From: Pseudomonas sp. S35
GTDB taxonomy: Bacteria > Pseudomonadota > Gammaproteobacteria > Pseudomonadales > Pseudomonadaceae
NCBI RefSeq assembly: GCF_009866765.1
Contig: NZ_CP019431.1
Location: 3,100,001-3,164,000 of the forward strand
DNA: 64,000 nucleotides
Direction: 5' to 3'
Below the pieces are notes generated by a model. The model did not search any database. It saw only the letters and a program-made list of their open reading frames with translations, and had not been told where the DNA came from. Each line of letters opens with the position of its first letter. Position 1 is the stretch's first letter. Of this stretch, positions 43,919 through 52,428 are shown one piece after another. Both the position numbers and the translations under genes were made by a program.

Positions 43919-45175
43919 TCAGTTCACGCCCTCACTGAAGACAGGCTGTTGGTGTTTTTCATCGTGTAATCCCCTGACAAAGGCGAACGCCTGCTTCAGA
44001 TCGTCAAGCAGGTCGTCGGTGTCCTCGATACCGACCGAGACCCGCACCAGCCCCTCTGAAATGCCCAGCGCCCGCCGCTCTTCCAGGGTGTTTTCAACAT
44101 GGCTGGTGGTTCGGGCCGGGCCGTAAATGGTTTCTACCGCCCCAAGATTGCCCGCGCAGTGGGCAAACCGCAGGCGTGGCAGCAGCACCTTGACCGTGTC
44201 CATGCCGCCGATGAGCACGAAGCTGACGATGGCGCCAAAGCCGCCCATTTGCGCACACGCCACCGCGTGGTTCGGGTGACCGGGCAAGCCGGGATAATTG
44301 ACCGATTCCACCAACGGCTCAGTGCAGAGAAACTCTGCCAGGGCGCGGGCACTGCGTTGCTGCTGACGCATGCGCAGCACCAGGGTCTTCATGCCGCGGA
44401 TGATCATGTATGCCGAGAACGGATCAAGCGTCGCACCGTTGATTTCCCGGTAATGCCGAACCTTGGCCATCAAGGCTTCATTGCCACATACAAGGCCACC
44501 CAATACGTCACCATGACCGCTGAGGAATTTGGTCGCGCTGTGGATGACCACATCCACCCCCAGTGCCAGCGGGTTCTGATTCAGTGGCGTGGCAAATGTG
44601 TTATCGGCCACCACCAGTGCGCCGACGCGCCTGGCCGCAGTGACCAGACGCTGGATATCGATTATTTTCAGGGTCGGGTTGGTCGGCGTTTCCAGGTACA
44701 CCACCTGACAGCCTTTGGCGATTTCACGTTCAATCTCTTCGTGATCGAACGTCTGGCACAAGGTTACCGCCACACCCGTGCGCGGCAGGAATTCCTCGAA
44801 AATCTTGTTGGTGCCGCCGTAACTGTCCTTGGTCGATACCACACGGTCGCCATGGGCCAGGAAGGTGTACAGCACACTGCTGATGGCCGCCATGCCGCTG
44901 CTGAACGCTACTGCGGATTCGGCCATTTCCAGTTCGCCAATCTTGGCTTCAAGGGTTTCGACCGTCGGGTTGCTCATACGGCTATAGATGAAGCCCGGTG
45001 CTTTGCCCATGGCCACGTCGTACCAGACGTCGATGTCGTCGTAACCGTAGGCGGCGCTGACCACAATAGGTGTCTGCGTGGCGTTGTAGGGATGCCTGAC
45101 TTGCTCCCCACCCCAGACCGCCCGGGTCCCGGCGCCCGCATTATCAAGCCCTGCGCTGTCAGGTTTGTTGTTCAT
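43919..45175 (-). CDS. Cystathionine gamma-synthase-family PLP enzyme
   Basis: A 418-aa Cys/Met metabolism PLP enzyme. Motifs: YSRMSNPTVETLEAKIGELE, FSSGMAAISSVL, LETPTNPTLKIIDI and the cofactor Lys in HSATKFLSGHGDVLGG. GHGD resembles methionine gamma-lyase, but the lyase's specific Cys (YGC) is Gly here (SYGGTNKIF), so canonical methionine gamma-lyase is unlikely. Gamma-synthase, gamma-lyase or action on S-methylmethionine remain possible. ATG 45175 is chosen; GTG 45190 is an alternative and neither has a clear ribosome-binding site. It is the first gene before the MmuP-like permease. Confidence 0.85.
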   Translation of the reverse strand: MNNKPDSAGLDNAGAGTRAVWGGEQVRHPYNATQTPIVVSAAYGYDDIDVWYDVAMGKAPGFIYSRMSNPTVETLEAKIGELEMAESAVAFSSGMAAISSVLYTFLAHGDRVVSTKDSYGGTNKIFEEFLPRTGVAVTLCQTFDHEEIEREIAKGCQVVYLETPTNPTLKIIDIQRLVTAARRVGALVVADNTFATPLNQNPLALGVDVVIHSATKFLSGHGDVLGGLVCGNEALMAKVRHYREINGATLDPFSAYMIIRGMKTLVLRMRQQQRSARALAEFLCTEPLVESVNYPGLPGHPNHAVACAQMGGFGAIVSFVLIGGMDTVKVLLPRLRFAHCAGNLGAVETIYGPARTTSHVENTLEERRALGISEGLVRVSVGIEDTDDLLDDLKQAFAFVRGLHDEKHQQPVFSEGVN

Positions 45176-45730
45176 TGAGACTACTCGCACTGAGGGGTGA
45201 ACGTTGATTCATTCACACAGATAGTGCAGGTCAATATAGGGATAAGCGGTGCGCCCGAGAAACGATGTTATCGGTGCCAAAGGGCTGCTTTTTTTAATGG
45301 GTATTGCGGGCGGATGTAGAGGATTTTGGTACGGCGGGCTTCGCCATACCGGCGTTTTTCAAGTGACATTTTCGCTGACCCCTTCGCGCCGAGAAACTTC
45401 GGCCATCGTCAGGCTCTGCGGGGGAAGCAACATCTTTAACAATGCGGCTCTACGTTCTGGTGAATAGCACGACACGCGTAGTCTCTTTGCGCCCCCGATG
45501 TTCTTTTTCAGGAAAAATCGGAGAGGCGACAACTATCCTGACACCGGGGGATGTGACGGAAAGGTGCCGACCTAAAAAATATAAAATATATATGAATCAA
45601 TATGATGACTTTGAATTACTACGAGTTTGACGTTTGCGTCGTTTTATTGGCTGATTAATATCAAAGAGCCATATTGACAGATTGTTGGACGATAATTAGT
45701 CTTTGCAAGATGTTTCAAGGACTGAACGCG
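45176..45730. other. Long intergenic region between divergent gene sets; AT-rich leader of the lipid cluster
   Basis: These 555 bp hold no convincing gene. The part from about 45,570 to 45,720 is clearly AT-rich (for example AAAAAATATAAAATATATAT at 45574-45593) against GC-rich surroundings. It includes a small GACG-TTTG-CGTC hairpin at 45629-45640 and a TTGACA hexamer at 45674-45679 without an obvious -10 at the right distance. The promoter of the fatty-amine-type cluster must be here. No regulator gene accompanies it. Confidence 0.6.
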
Positions 45731-47431
45731 ATGACTAATGGATTAGTTGCACCTGCCCGCCTGTGCCTCATAGAAAAATTCCTGTTGTGCCCACCGGACC
45801 GTCTCATAACGGTTCTTGATCATGATTCTGCCGTTTGCCTGACGCAGTTGGACCTCAAATCGAAGGTTTATCAGGCGCGTCAGGTACTCCGCCAACGTGC
45901 CCTTGAACCGGGGCAGGTCGTAGCGATCTGCATGCCTTCGAGCATGGAGGTGCTGACCGTGGTGCTCGCCGCGTGGGCCGAAAGATTGGCAATCGCGCTT
46001 CTGCCGCACGATTTAACTCATACGACAATGCGTGATGGCAGCGGGTTGGCCGCAATGCTGGAGTTGATTGAACCTGCGTTGATAATGACCAGCGGGGCGA
46101 TAGCGACGAAGTTGCCGGGCTCATGGTCAGATGTCGCCCTGACGGATGACGCGTTGCTCAAGCAGATGAGCGCGATAGCCGATTACGTCGATGAGCCAGC
46201 CTTGAGCCGCCCTGAAGACTTGGCGATTTTACAGTTCACATCTGGCAGTACCGGAATGCCCAAAGCGGTGTGCATCAGTCAGTCGATGCTCAGTTCCAAT
46301 TGTCAGGCAATTGCCGAGCGTGTAAACGTCGACACGACCGACCGGATGGTCAGTTGGTTACCGCTTCACCACGACATGGGGCTTTCCGCATTGACGCTGG
46401 CCTGGTGGTGTTCTATCGATCTGGTGCTGATGCCAACTCACGAGTTTTCTCGACAGCCCATGGCTTGGCTGCAGGCACTTTCTCGCTTCAAGGGTACCTT
46501 GTCACCAGCGCCAACTTCTGCATTTGCCTTGCTCAGCCGCCTCGCCGGACGCGTGCGCGAAGGTGAACTGGACTTGTCCCATTGGCGCTATGCCTGGGTG
46601 GGTGCCGAGCCAGTGTTTTATGACCACCTCCGTCAGTTTGAAATTGCCTTCGCAGTTCATGGCCTGCAAGTGGGTGTACTGCAACCGGCGTACGGTATGG
46701 CGGAAGCAGTGGTTGCGGTTTCACTCAACGCGCCTGGACAAGGTATGCGCGTTCGCTGGTTGGACACTCAAAGCCTGCACAGCTCAATGCTGCTCAAAGA
46801 GCAAGCGCCTGGCACTCCCGGCTCTGCACCTTATCTAGGAAATGGCACGGCAGTCGGTGAAACCGAATTTCGAGTCGTAGATGAACACGAAATTTGTTTG
46901 ACGCAGGGCCAGCTTGGCCGGCTGCAGATCAGGGGCGACAGTATCATTCGCCGTTACTTGAAAATGGATCCGGTGCGACCCGAAGCAAAAGATTGGTATG
47001 ACACGGGTGACCTGGGCTTTCTGCTGAACGATGAAGTGTTCATTACCGGGCGCAGCAAGGACTTGATTACGCGTGCAGGCGTCAACGTCAATCCGCACAT
47101 TATTGAATGGGCGCTGGAAAGTGCCTTCAATTTAGCTGCCGGTTCTGTCGCTGCCTTCTCCTGCATCGACATTCAGCGTTCAAAGGAATGCGTTGTAGTG
47201 GTCATGGCGAGTAATGCTCTTGGCACTCGGGATCCAGCGGAGTTGCGTCGCGAAGTGGCGCAGATCGTTGTACGGCAAGCCGGCGTGCAGGTGGATGAAG
47301 TGCTGCTGATCCGCCGCTCGGAATTCCCTAAAACCACAAGTGGGAAAATCCAACGTCAGGCATTAAGTCGACTGTATTTGAGTAACCGTTTGAGTTCTGC
47401 TGCCGTCACGACTGACCGCGTTTCCGCTTAA
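45731..47431 (+). CDS. Fatty acyl-AMP ligase (FAAL-like)
   Basis: The 566-aa adenylating enzyme has the phosphate-binding motif LQFTSGSTGMPKAV, the FAAL/acyl ligase region SWLPLHHDMGLSALTLAWWC, a run typical of FAALs (PMAWLQALSRFKGTLSPAPT), YGMAEA, and the hinge region YDTGDLGF followed by GRSKDLIT and the terminal catalytic Lys in TTSGKIQR. It should activate a fatty acid as acyl-AMP and load it onto the carrier protein encoded 45 bp downstream. ATG 45731 with AAGGA nine bases before is chosen; ATG 45710 is possible. It is the first gene of the 15-gene operon. Within this cluster its role matches TamT or JamA. Confidence 0.88.
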   Translation: MTNGLVAPARLCLIEKFLLCPPDRLITVLDHDSAVCLTQLDLKSKVYQARQVLRQRALEPGQVVAICMPSSMEVLTVVLAAWAERLAIALLPHDLTHTTMRDGSGLAAMLELIEPALIMTSGAIATKLPGSWSDVALTDDALLKQMSAIADYVDEPALSRPEDLAILQFTSGSTGMPKAVCISQSMLSSNCQAIAERVNVDTTDRMVSWLPLHHDMGLSALTLAWWCSIDLVLMPTHEFSRQPMAWLQALSRFKGTLSPAPTSAFALLSRLAGRVREGELDLSHWRYAWVGAEPVFYDHLRQFEIAFAVHGLQVGVLQPAYGMAEAVVAVSLNAPGQGMRVRWLDTQSLHSSMLLKEQAPGTPGSAPYLGNGTAVGETEFRVVDEHEICLTQGQLGRLQIRGDSIIRRYLKMDPVRPEAKDWYDTGDLGFLLNDEVFITGRSKDLITRAGVNVNPHIIEWALESAFNLAAGSVAAFSCIDIQRSKECVVVVMASNALGTRDPAELRREVAQIVVRQAGVQVDEVLLIRRSEFPKTTSGKIQRQALSRLYLSNRLSSAAVTTDRVSA

Positions 47432-47476
47432 TCATCCTTTACAACAGCACGGATTGCATACGTGCAAGGAGCACTT

Positions 47477-47743
47477 GTGTTTGATGTTATTTGCCAGACA
47501 ATAAAAAGCCTTTCAATGCAGGGCATTCTACCGGCTCATTTGAACAGTTCCGCGATAAAGCCTAACGATACGCTGTTGGACTTGGGGTTGGACTCAATGG
47601 GGCAACTAACGCTGCTCTCCGAGTTGAAAGGTCGTTTATCGCTGAGCTTGCCTGCCGACCAAGTTGATGCGACGACAACGCTTCATGAGTTGGCGTTGAT
47701 ACTTGAGCGTGCGAACACACTCGCGTTTTCTGCGGCGGTATAA
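47477..47743 (+). CDS. Acyl carrier protein 1
   Basis: An 88-aa carrier protein with the phosphopantetheine site Ser40 in DLGLDSMG and the usual four-helix pattern. The start is taken as GTG 47477, preceded by AAGGAG five bases upstream; GTG 47462 is less well placed. Position next to the FAAL gene suggests it receives the activated acyl chain on which the desaturase and reductase act. A phosphopantetheinyl transferase is not in the window. Confidence 0.87.
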   Translation: MFDVICQTIKSLSMQGILPAHLNSSAIKPNDTLLDLGLDSMGQLTLLSELKGRLSLSLPADQVDATTTLHELALILERANTLAFSAAV

Positions 47744-47754
47744 AGGGATCGTCA

Positions 47755-48777
47755 ATGTCCACTAATATGTCTGTAAAAATGCCGTGGTTCGTCAGTGCCA
47801 AGGTCGACACGCTGGCTATTCTGGTTGGAGGCCCATTGATTTCGGTCGCGCTGTTACTGGCTATTATGCAGGGACCGGCGTTTCTGGTGGGCGCGTTGTT
47901 GTTTGCGCTGTTTCTGGATATTCCCCATGTACTGCATACGCACGTTCGATTGTTCGCTGAGCCGCTGGAATATCAGCGCCACAAAGTGCAATTCTGGGCG
48001 GGATTAGTTGTTATCAGTGTCTTGTGCGTCGGCCTCTACAGCCTGAATGCTTTACCTTGGCTTGTGGCGATCTGGGTTTATTGGCAGCCCTATCATGTGT
48101 GTAAACAGCATTTTGGTGTGGCGGCACTTTATGCGAAGAAGGCCGGGTATAAACATTCCACTTTGCCGATTCGCAACATGGTATTGGCCGGGTTTGCTGC
48201 GCCGCTGATTTATCGCATCACTCACGGTGGTTTTCATTTTGGAAACTACGAACTGTTTGAGCAGACGCTGCCGTTTGCGAACATCTCAATTCCAACGCCG
48301 GCACTCGCGCCGTTCTGGGCTTGGTTGGCATACGCTGTATTCGCCGCCACGACGCTTCAATTCCTGGTTGCCGAGCGGCGACAGCAGCGTCATCAAGAAG
48401 GCTTGCCGCGGTTCGTATTGGTCATGCTGGCGGTTTCGCTGGGTTTGTATAACGCCGCTTACCTGCTGGTGAGCGATCTGTACGCGCTTATTTTGATCGG
48501 TACCAGCATCCACGCGCTGCAATACCACTTGGTGTGCACGTCTACCGTGATGGCTGGACTGCGCCGAACTGAAACCCAGCCAGCCGTCACAGGCGCCTTG
48601 GGTGTTGCACACGGTTGGGTCAAGCGGATGGGGGCTAAACCGTGGATCTGGTTCAGTACGCTGGGGCTGGCCAGTCTGTTGGTGCTCAGCCTGGAGATGC
48701 CTTCTGTAGGGCTGGTACCGCTGATCATCGTTCTGCATCACTTCTACCTGGATGGTGTCATTTGGAAACGTCGGTGA
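47755..48777 (+). CDS. Polytopic membrane protein with conserved-looking histidine clusters
   Basis: This 340-aa protein has about eight hydrophobic segments and belongs to no family I can name. Histidines cluster near membrane borders: DIPHVLHTHVRLF, WQPYHVCKQHFGVAALY, HALQYH and, at the C-terminus, LHHFYLDGVIWK. Spaced His pairs of this sort are found in membrane metal-dependent oxygenases and desaturases, so a di-metal lipid-modifying enzyme is a fair inference. A structural or transport role cannot be excluded. It starts 11 bp after the carrier protein gene and overlaps the desaturase gene by GTGA, so it is made together with both. Confidence 0.7.
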   Translation: MSTNMSVKMPWFVSAKVDTLAILVGGPLISVALLLAIMQGPAFLVGALLFALFLDIPHVLHTHVRLFAEPLEYQRHKVQFWAGLVVISVLCVGLYSLNALPWLVAIWVYWQPYHVCKQHFGVAALYAKKAGYKHSTLPIRNMVLAGFAAPLIYRITHGGFHFGNYELFEQTLPFANISIPTPALAPFWAWLAYAVFAATTLQFLVAERRQQRHQEGLPRFVLVMLAVSLGLYNAAYLLVSDLYALILIGTSIHALQYHLVCTSTVMAGLRRTETQPAVTGALGVAHGWVKRMGAKPWIWFSTLGLASLLVLSLEMPSVGLVPLIIVLHHFYLDGVIWKRR

Positions 48778-49802
48778 AGCCTGTCGCAAACCTGGACGGG
48801 CGTACCTTCGTGGACGAGTTGCGCCCATTGATCGAGGACTTGCGACGCCATCATGCATGGCGCTATCGCTTGGACTTCGGATTGAGCATCGGCTTGTTCT
48901 GGGTCGCACTGTCCATGCTCGAAGGCGCCGGTTCTGTGACTTGGCCGTTATGGTATGGCACGGCGGTGTTCACGCTTTACCGGTCGGCCATGTTCATTCA
49001 TGAGCTGAGCCATATGCCGCGCCGCGCTGTACCCGGGTTCAACCTGATGTGGAACCTGGCGTGTGGTATCCCACTGCTGTTGCCATCGTTTTTGTATTTG
49101 AGCCATATCGACCACCATACGCTCGGGCGCTACGGCACTCGCCAGGATCCGGAGTACCTGCCCTTTGAGCAGCAGTTTGGCCGCAGTGTGATCACCTTAT
49201 TGGTCGGTACGCTTTTTACGCCGCTATTGCTGTTGGTACGTTTTGCAGTACTTGGCCCGGCCTCTTGGTGCATTGCGCCGCTGCGTCGGCGGGTCATCGA
49301 GCGATACAGTGCGGTCACCTTACATGCCGCCTACCGAAACACGGCGACGCGTTTTCGTAGCGCGCGCGGCTACAACTACCTGCTGGAGATAGCGACCAGC
49401 CTTTATGCGTGGGGGCTGATCGCTGCAGCAGGCTCAGAGATGTTGCCGTGGTCGCGTGTCGGCCTGTTCCTTGCCGTCATTTATGGTGTGTTGTTCATCA
49501 ACATGTTCCGCACATGCCTGGCGCATCGGTATGCCTCCAGCGGTGAACCGGTATCACTTCAATGGCAATTGGCCGATTCGTCGACCCATGATCGACAGGG
49601 AAGTTGGCTGGAACTGCTTGAGCCCCTGAGCCAACGCTATCACGCCATGCATCATCTTTTTCCGGCATTGCCCTATCACTCTTTGAGACCAGCCCATGAA
49701 CGAATCATGGTGGCCGAGGGTGTGGCGGCGGATCTTTATCGACAGACAGCGGGTCGGCTATCACCCGTTTCGTCACCCTACAGCACAGAGAATCTTTCAT
49801 GA
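48774..49802 (+). CDS. Membrane fatty acid desaturase
   Basis: The 342-aa integral membrane desaturase has three histidine boxes: HELSH (76-80), HIDHH (111-115) and HAMHH (290-294), with hydrophobic helices between. Such di-iron enzymes insert double or triple bonds into acyl chains; when encoded beside a FAAL and a carrier protein they commonly act on acyl-ACP. The start is GTG 48774 (GTGA overlap with the previous stop). Frames running further upstream lie inside the previous gene. Its own stop overlaps the aminotransferase-reductase start by ATGA. Whether it is a desaturase or acetylenase cannot be read from the sequence. Confidence 0.87.
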   Translation: MKPVANLDGRTFVDELRPLIEDLRRHHAWRYRLDFGLSIGLFWVALSMLEGAGSVTWPLWYGTAVFTLYRSAMFIHELSHMPRRAVPGFNLMWNLACGIPLLLPSFLYLSHIDHHTLGRYGTRQDPEYLPFEQQFGRSVITLLVGTLFTPLLLLVRFAVLGPASWCIAPLRRRVIERYSAVTLHAAYRNTATRFRSARGYNYLLEIATSLYAWGLIAAAGSEMLPWSRVGLFLAVIYGVLFINMFRTCLAHRYASSGEPVSLQWQLADSSTHDRQGSWLELLEPLSQRYHAMHHLFPALPYHSLRPAHERIMVAEGVAADLYRQTAGRLSPVSSPYSTENLS

Positions 49803-52414
49803 GCCCTTGGCAGCAAATCAGTCCATTTGAGCAGCATGTGAATCCTGCGGTCGGCGAATTGATTCGTCGGGTAGGGCTCGACAAAACGTTTGTCCGCGGC
49901 GAGGGCTGCTACCTCTATGACGCACAAGGACGGGCTTACCTGGATTTTCTCGGTGCGTACGGTGCGCTGCCATTCGGCCATAGTCCGGACGCATTGCTGG
50001 CCGAACTGGCCAGCTTTCAACTGAGTCGGGAACCGATCTTTGTGCAGCCATCTTCCCTGGCGGCAAGTGGGTTGCTGGCACAACGTCTATTAGCAATCGC
50101 GCCAGGCGATTACCGAAGCGTGACCTTTCAAAACAGTGGCGCCGAAACGGTAGAGGCGGCACTTAAAGCCTGCCTTATCAAGACAGGTCGCAAGCGCATT
50201 TTGTCGACCCACCAGAGCTTCCATGGCAAGACGCTCGGAGCGCTCTCAGCGACAGGCTCGGATAAATATCAGGAAGGTTTCCAAGCGCCGTTGCCTGGTT
50301 TTGATTTTGTTGACTATGGCGATATTCAGGCCCTTGAAGACCAATTACAGCGCCACCCTGACGCCTACGCTGCAGTAATCATTGAACCGGTACAGGGCGA
50401 GGGTGGAATCAATCTGCCGCCGCCCGAGTACCTGCAGCAAATCAGGGCCGCCTGTGATCGCAGCGGCACCCTGTTGATTATCGATGAGGTTCAAACCGGA
50501 CTGGGACGCACCGGGCAGATGTTCGCCAGTGCGGGGGTGCAAGCGGACTGCCTGCTGCTGGCGAAAGCCCTGGGCGGCGGGGTCATGCCGATCGGTGCCT
50601 GTTTGCTCAGCAAGAACGCGTACAGCGAAGACTTCCAGAACAAGCATTCATCTACGTTCGGCGGCAACACACTGGCCTGCCGCATCGGGCTGAAAGTGCT
50701 GGATCTACTGGACGAACGTCAAGACCTGCTGGACGGCGTGCGAGAAAACGGACGCTACTTGCTGGAACAACTCAACGAGCTGGCGGCACGACACGCCTCG
50801 TTCATCAAGGAAGTACGCGGTGCGGGCTACCTGATCGGCATCGAGTTTGATCTTGATCGCAGTCACTATCCGCAATTCTACGGCGGCTTCACCGGCATCA
50901 TGGGGGAGCAGGAAAGCCTTGTTCCCATTCTCGCAAGCTACTTGCTCAATGTTGAAGGTGTACGCGTTGCACCGACCCTCAACGGTGCGAACGTGATGCG
51001 TGTCGAGCCTCCCCTCATCGCCGGGCGAGCCGAGTGTGAAGTGTTTATCCAGGCGCTGGCTCGCACGCTGCAATGGGTGGAGGAGGGGCGTACGGGCACA
51101 TTACTTGCGCATCTGCTTGATGCTCAGCCCTGCTCGTCGGGACCACCGCCAGCGCCGCTGCATCAGATCAGCTTTACCGAGGCAGTGCCTGATAACCATT
51201 TTGCATTTGTTTTGCATCCCCTGGAACTCTCGAACTATGCCGAATTCGATGAAAGCCTGAGTCATTATTCTCAACAGTCGTTGCGCATGCTTGAAGAGCG
51301 CTTGAATCCGTTGATGGACCCATTTTTCGTCTCTACCGTCGAGCTTACATCGCCTGCCACCGGTCGCAGAGTGACCGGTGATCTGATCATGGTGCCACGC
51401 TCCGCGGCGCAGTTTGCGGCGATGCCCGTTGAGGAGTCCTGTGAACTGATCGGCCAGGCCATCGACATGGCCAAGCAACGCGGTGCAACGTTGGTCGGGC
51501 TAGGCGGGCATACCTCAATCGTGACCGGTGGTGGCTTGCGTTTGTTGGATAAAGGCGTGGCCCTGACGACGGGTAACAGTTACACGCTGCTTACAGCGGT
51601 CGAGGCATCGTGCCGTGCGGTTGAAATGACAGGGCGCCGAATGCAGGACATGCGCGTTGCGGTTATTGGTGCCACCGGAAGCATAGGCTCGGCCATCGCG
51701 CGGTTGATTGCGATGCAGGCCGGACAGGTCACCCTGGTGGGTAACCCGATGAGTGCACGGTTCAACACGCCGCGCTTTGGCTCTGTCATTACTCAGTTGG
51801 TGAACTTCTGCACGCAGGGCGTGCCGGCGCCCGGCAGCGTACTTGCCGCAATCGCTGAGCGTTTGAACGAACACGATAGCGCCGATCTCGCAGCCTTGTT
51901 GTTGACTGAAAACGGTGAGCGTACCGCGCTGCGCTGGAGTAACGACATCAACCTTTCGTTGGCCGACGCTGACTTGGTACTGATTGCGACTAACAGCGCC
52001 GAGCGCTTTATCAGCGCCGATGACATCGCCGAAGGGGCCATCCTGTGTGACATCTCCCGACCCGCCAATGTCAGCCAGGATATCTCCAGTCGCCGGCCGG
52101 ACGTGCTGGTGCTTGACGGTGGCATTGTCGAAATGCCCGGAGAAGCACGCTTGGGCTCACGTTACGGTATCCCGCAAGACCTCGCCTACGCCTGCATGGC
52201 CGAAACCATGATGCTCGCCCTCGAAGGTATTTCCTGCCACACGAGCCTTGGTCTGGACCTCAGCAATGATGACCTTGAATTGGTTCAATCGTTGTCCGTG
52301 CGCCACGGTTTCATGCTGGCTGGATTTCGCAGTTTTGATAAAGCCCTCGATCCCGATCAGTGGCGCAGATACGCCGAACGATTCAGCACCGCTACCGCTG
52401 TCGAAACCATCTAA
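49799..52414 (+). CDS. Bifunctional class III aminotransferase / acyl-ACP reductase fusion
   Basis: The 871-aa protein is two enzymes joined. Residues 1 to about 430 are a class III PLP aminotransferase: FQNSGAETVEAALK, IIEPVQGEGG, IIDEVQTGLGRTG and cofactor Lys256 in LAKALGGG. Residues about 460-860 read like the cyanobacterial long-chain acyl-ACP reductase (AAR): VTGDLIMVP, GATLVGLGGHTSIVT, the Rossmann motif VIGATGSIGSA (near 620-632), DGGIVEMPG, YACMAETMMLALEG with Cys799 aligned to the AAR acyl-accepting Cys, and VRHGF near the end. Together they would reduce acyl-ACP to an aldehyde and transaminate it to a primary amine, as proposed for TamH of tambjamine biosynthesis. Confidence 0.9.
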   Translation: MSPWQQISPFEQHVNPAVGELIRRVGLDKTFVRGEGCYLYDAQGRAYLDFLGAYGALPFGHSPDALLAELASFQLSREPIFVQPSSLAASGLLAQRLLAIAPGDYRSVTFQNSGAETVEAALKACLIKTGRKRILSTHQSFHGKTLGALSATGSDKYQEGFQAPLPGFDFVDYGDIQALEDQLQRHPDAYAAVIIEPVQGEGGINLPPPEYLQQIRAACDRSGTLLIIDEVQTGLGRTGQMFASAGVQADCLLLAKALGGGVMPIGACLLSKNAYSEDFQNKHSSTFGGNTLACRIGLKVLDLLDERQDLLDGVRENGRYLLEQLNELAARHASFIKEVRGAGYLIGIEFDLDRSHYPQFYGGFTGIMGEQESLVPILASYLLNVEGVRVAPTLNGANVMRVEPPLIAGRAECEVFIQALARTLQWVEEGRTGTLLAHLLDAQPCSSGPPPAPLHQISFTEAVPDNHFAFVLHPLELSNYAEFDESLSHYSQQSLRMLEERLNPLMDPFFVSTVELTSPATGRRVTGDLIMVPRSAAQFAAMPVEESCELIGQAIDMAKQRGATLVGLGGHTSIVTGGGLRLLDKGVALTTGNSYTLLTAVEASCRAVEMTGRRMQDMRVAVIGATGSIGSAIARLIAMQAGQVTLVGNPMSARFNTPRFGSVITQLVNFCTQGVPAPGSVLAAIAERLNEHDSADLAALLLTENGERTALRWSNDINLSLADADLVLIATNSAERFISADDIAEGAILCDISRPANVSQDISSRRPDVLVLDGGIVEMPGEARLGSRYGIPQDLAYACMAETMMLALEGISCHTSLGLDLSNDDLELVQSLSVRHGFMLAGFRSFDKALDPDQWRRYAERFSTATAVETI

Positions 52415-52428
52415 GAGAGGATCCGAGT

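Noticed and set aside
43919..45175. Methionine gamma-lyase
   Set aside because: The lyase-specific active-site Cys is Gly in SYGGTNKIF, so only a general family name is safe.
45249..45467. Small plus-strand open frame of 72 codons in the 45.2-45.7 kb gap
   Set aside because: No ribosome-binding site, no motif, and it sits in the presumed promoter region.
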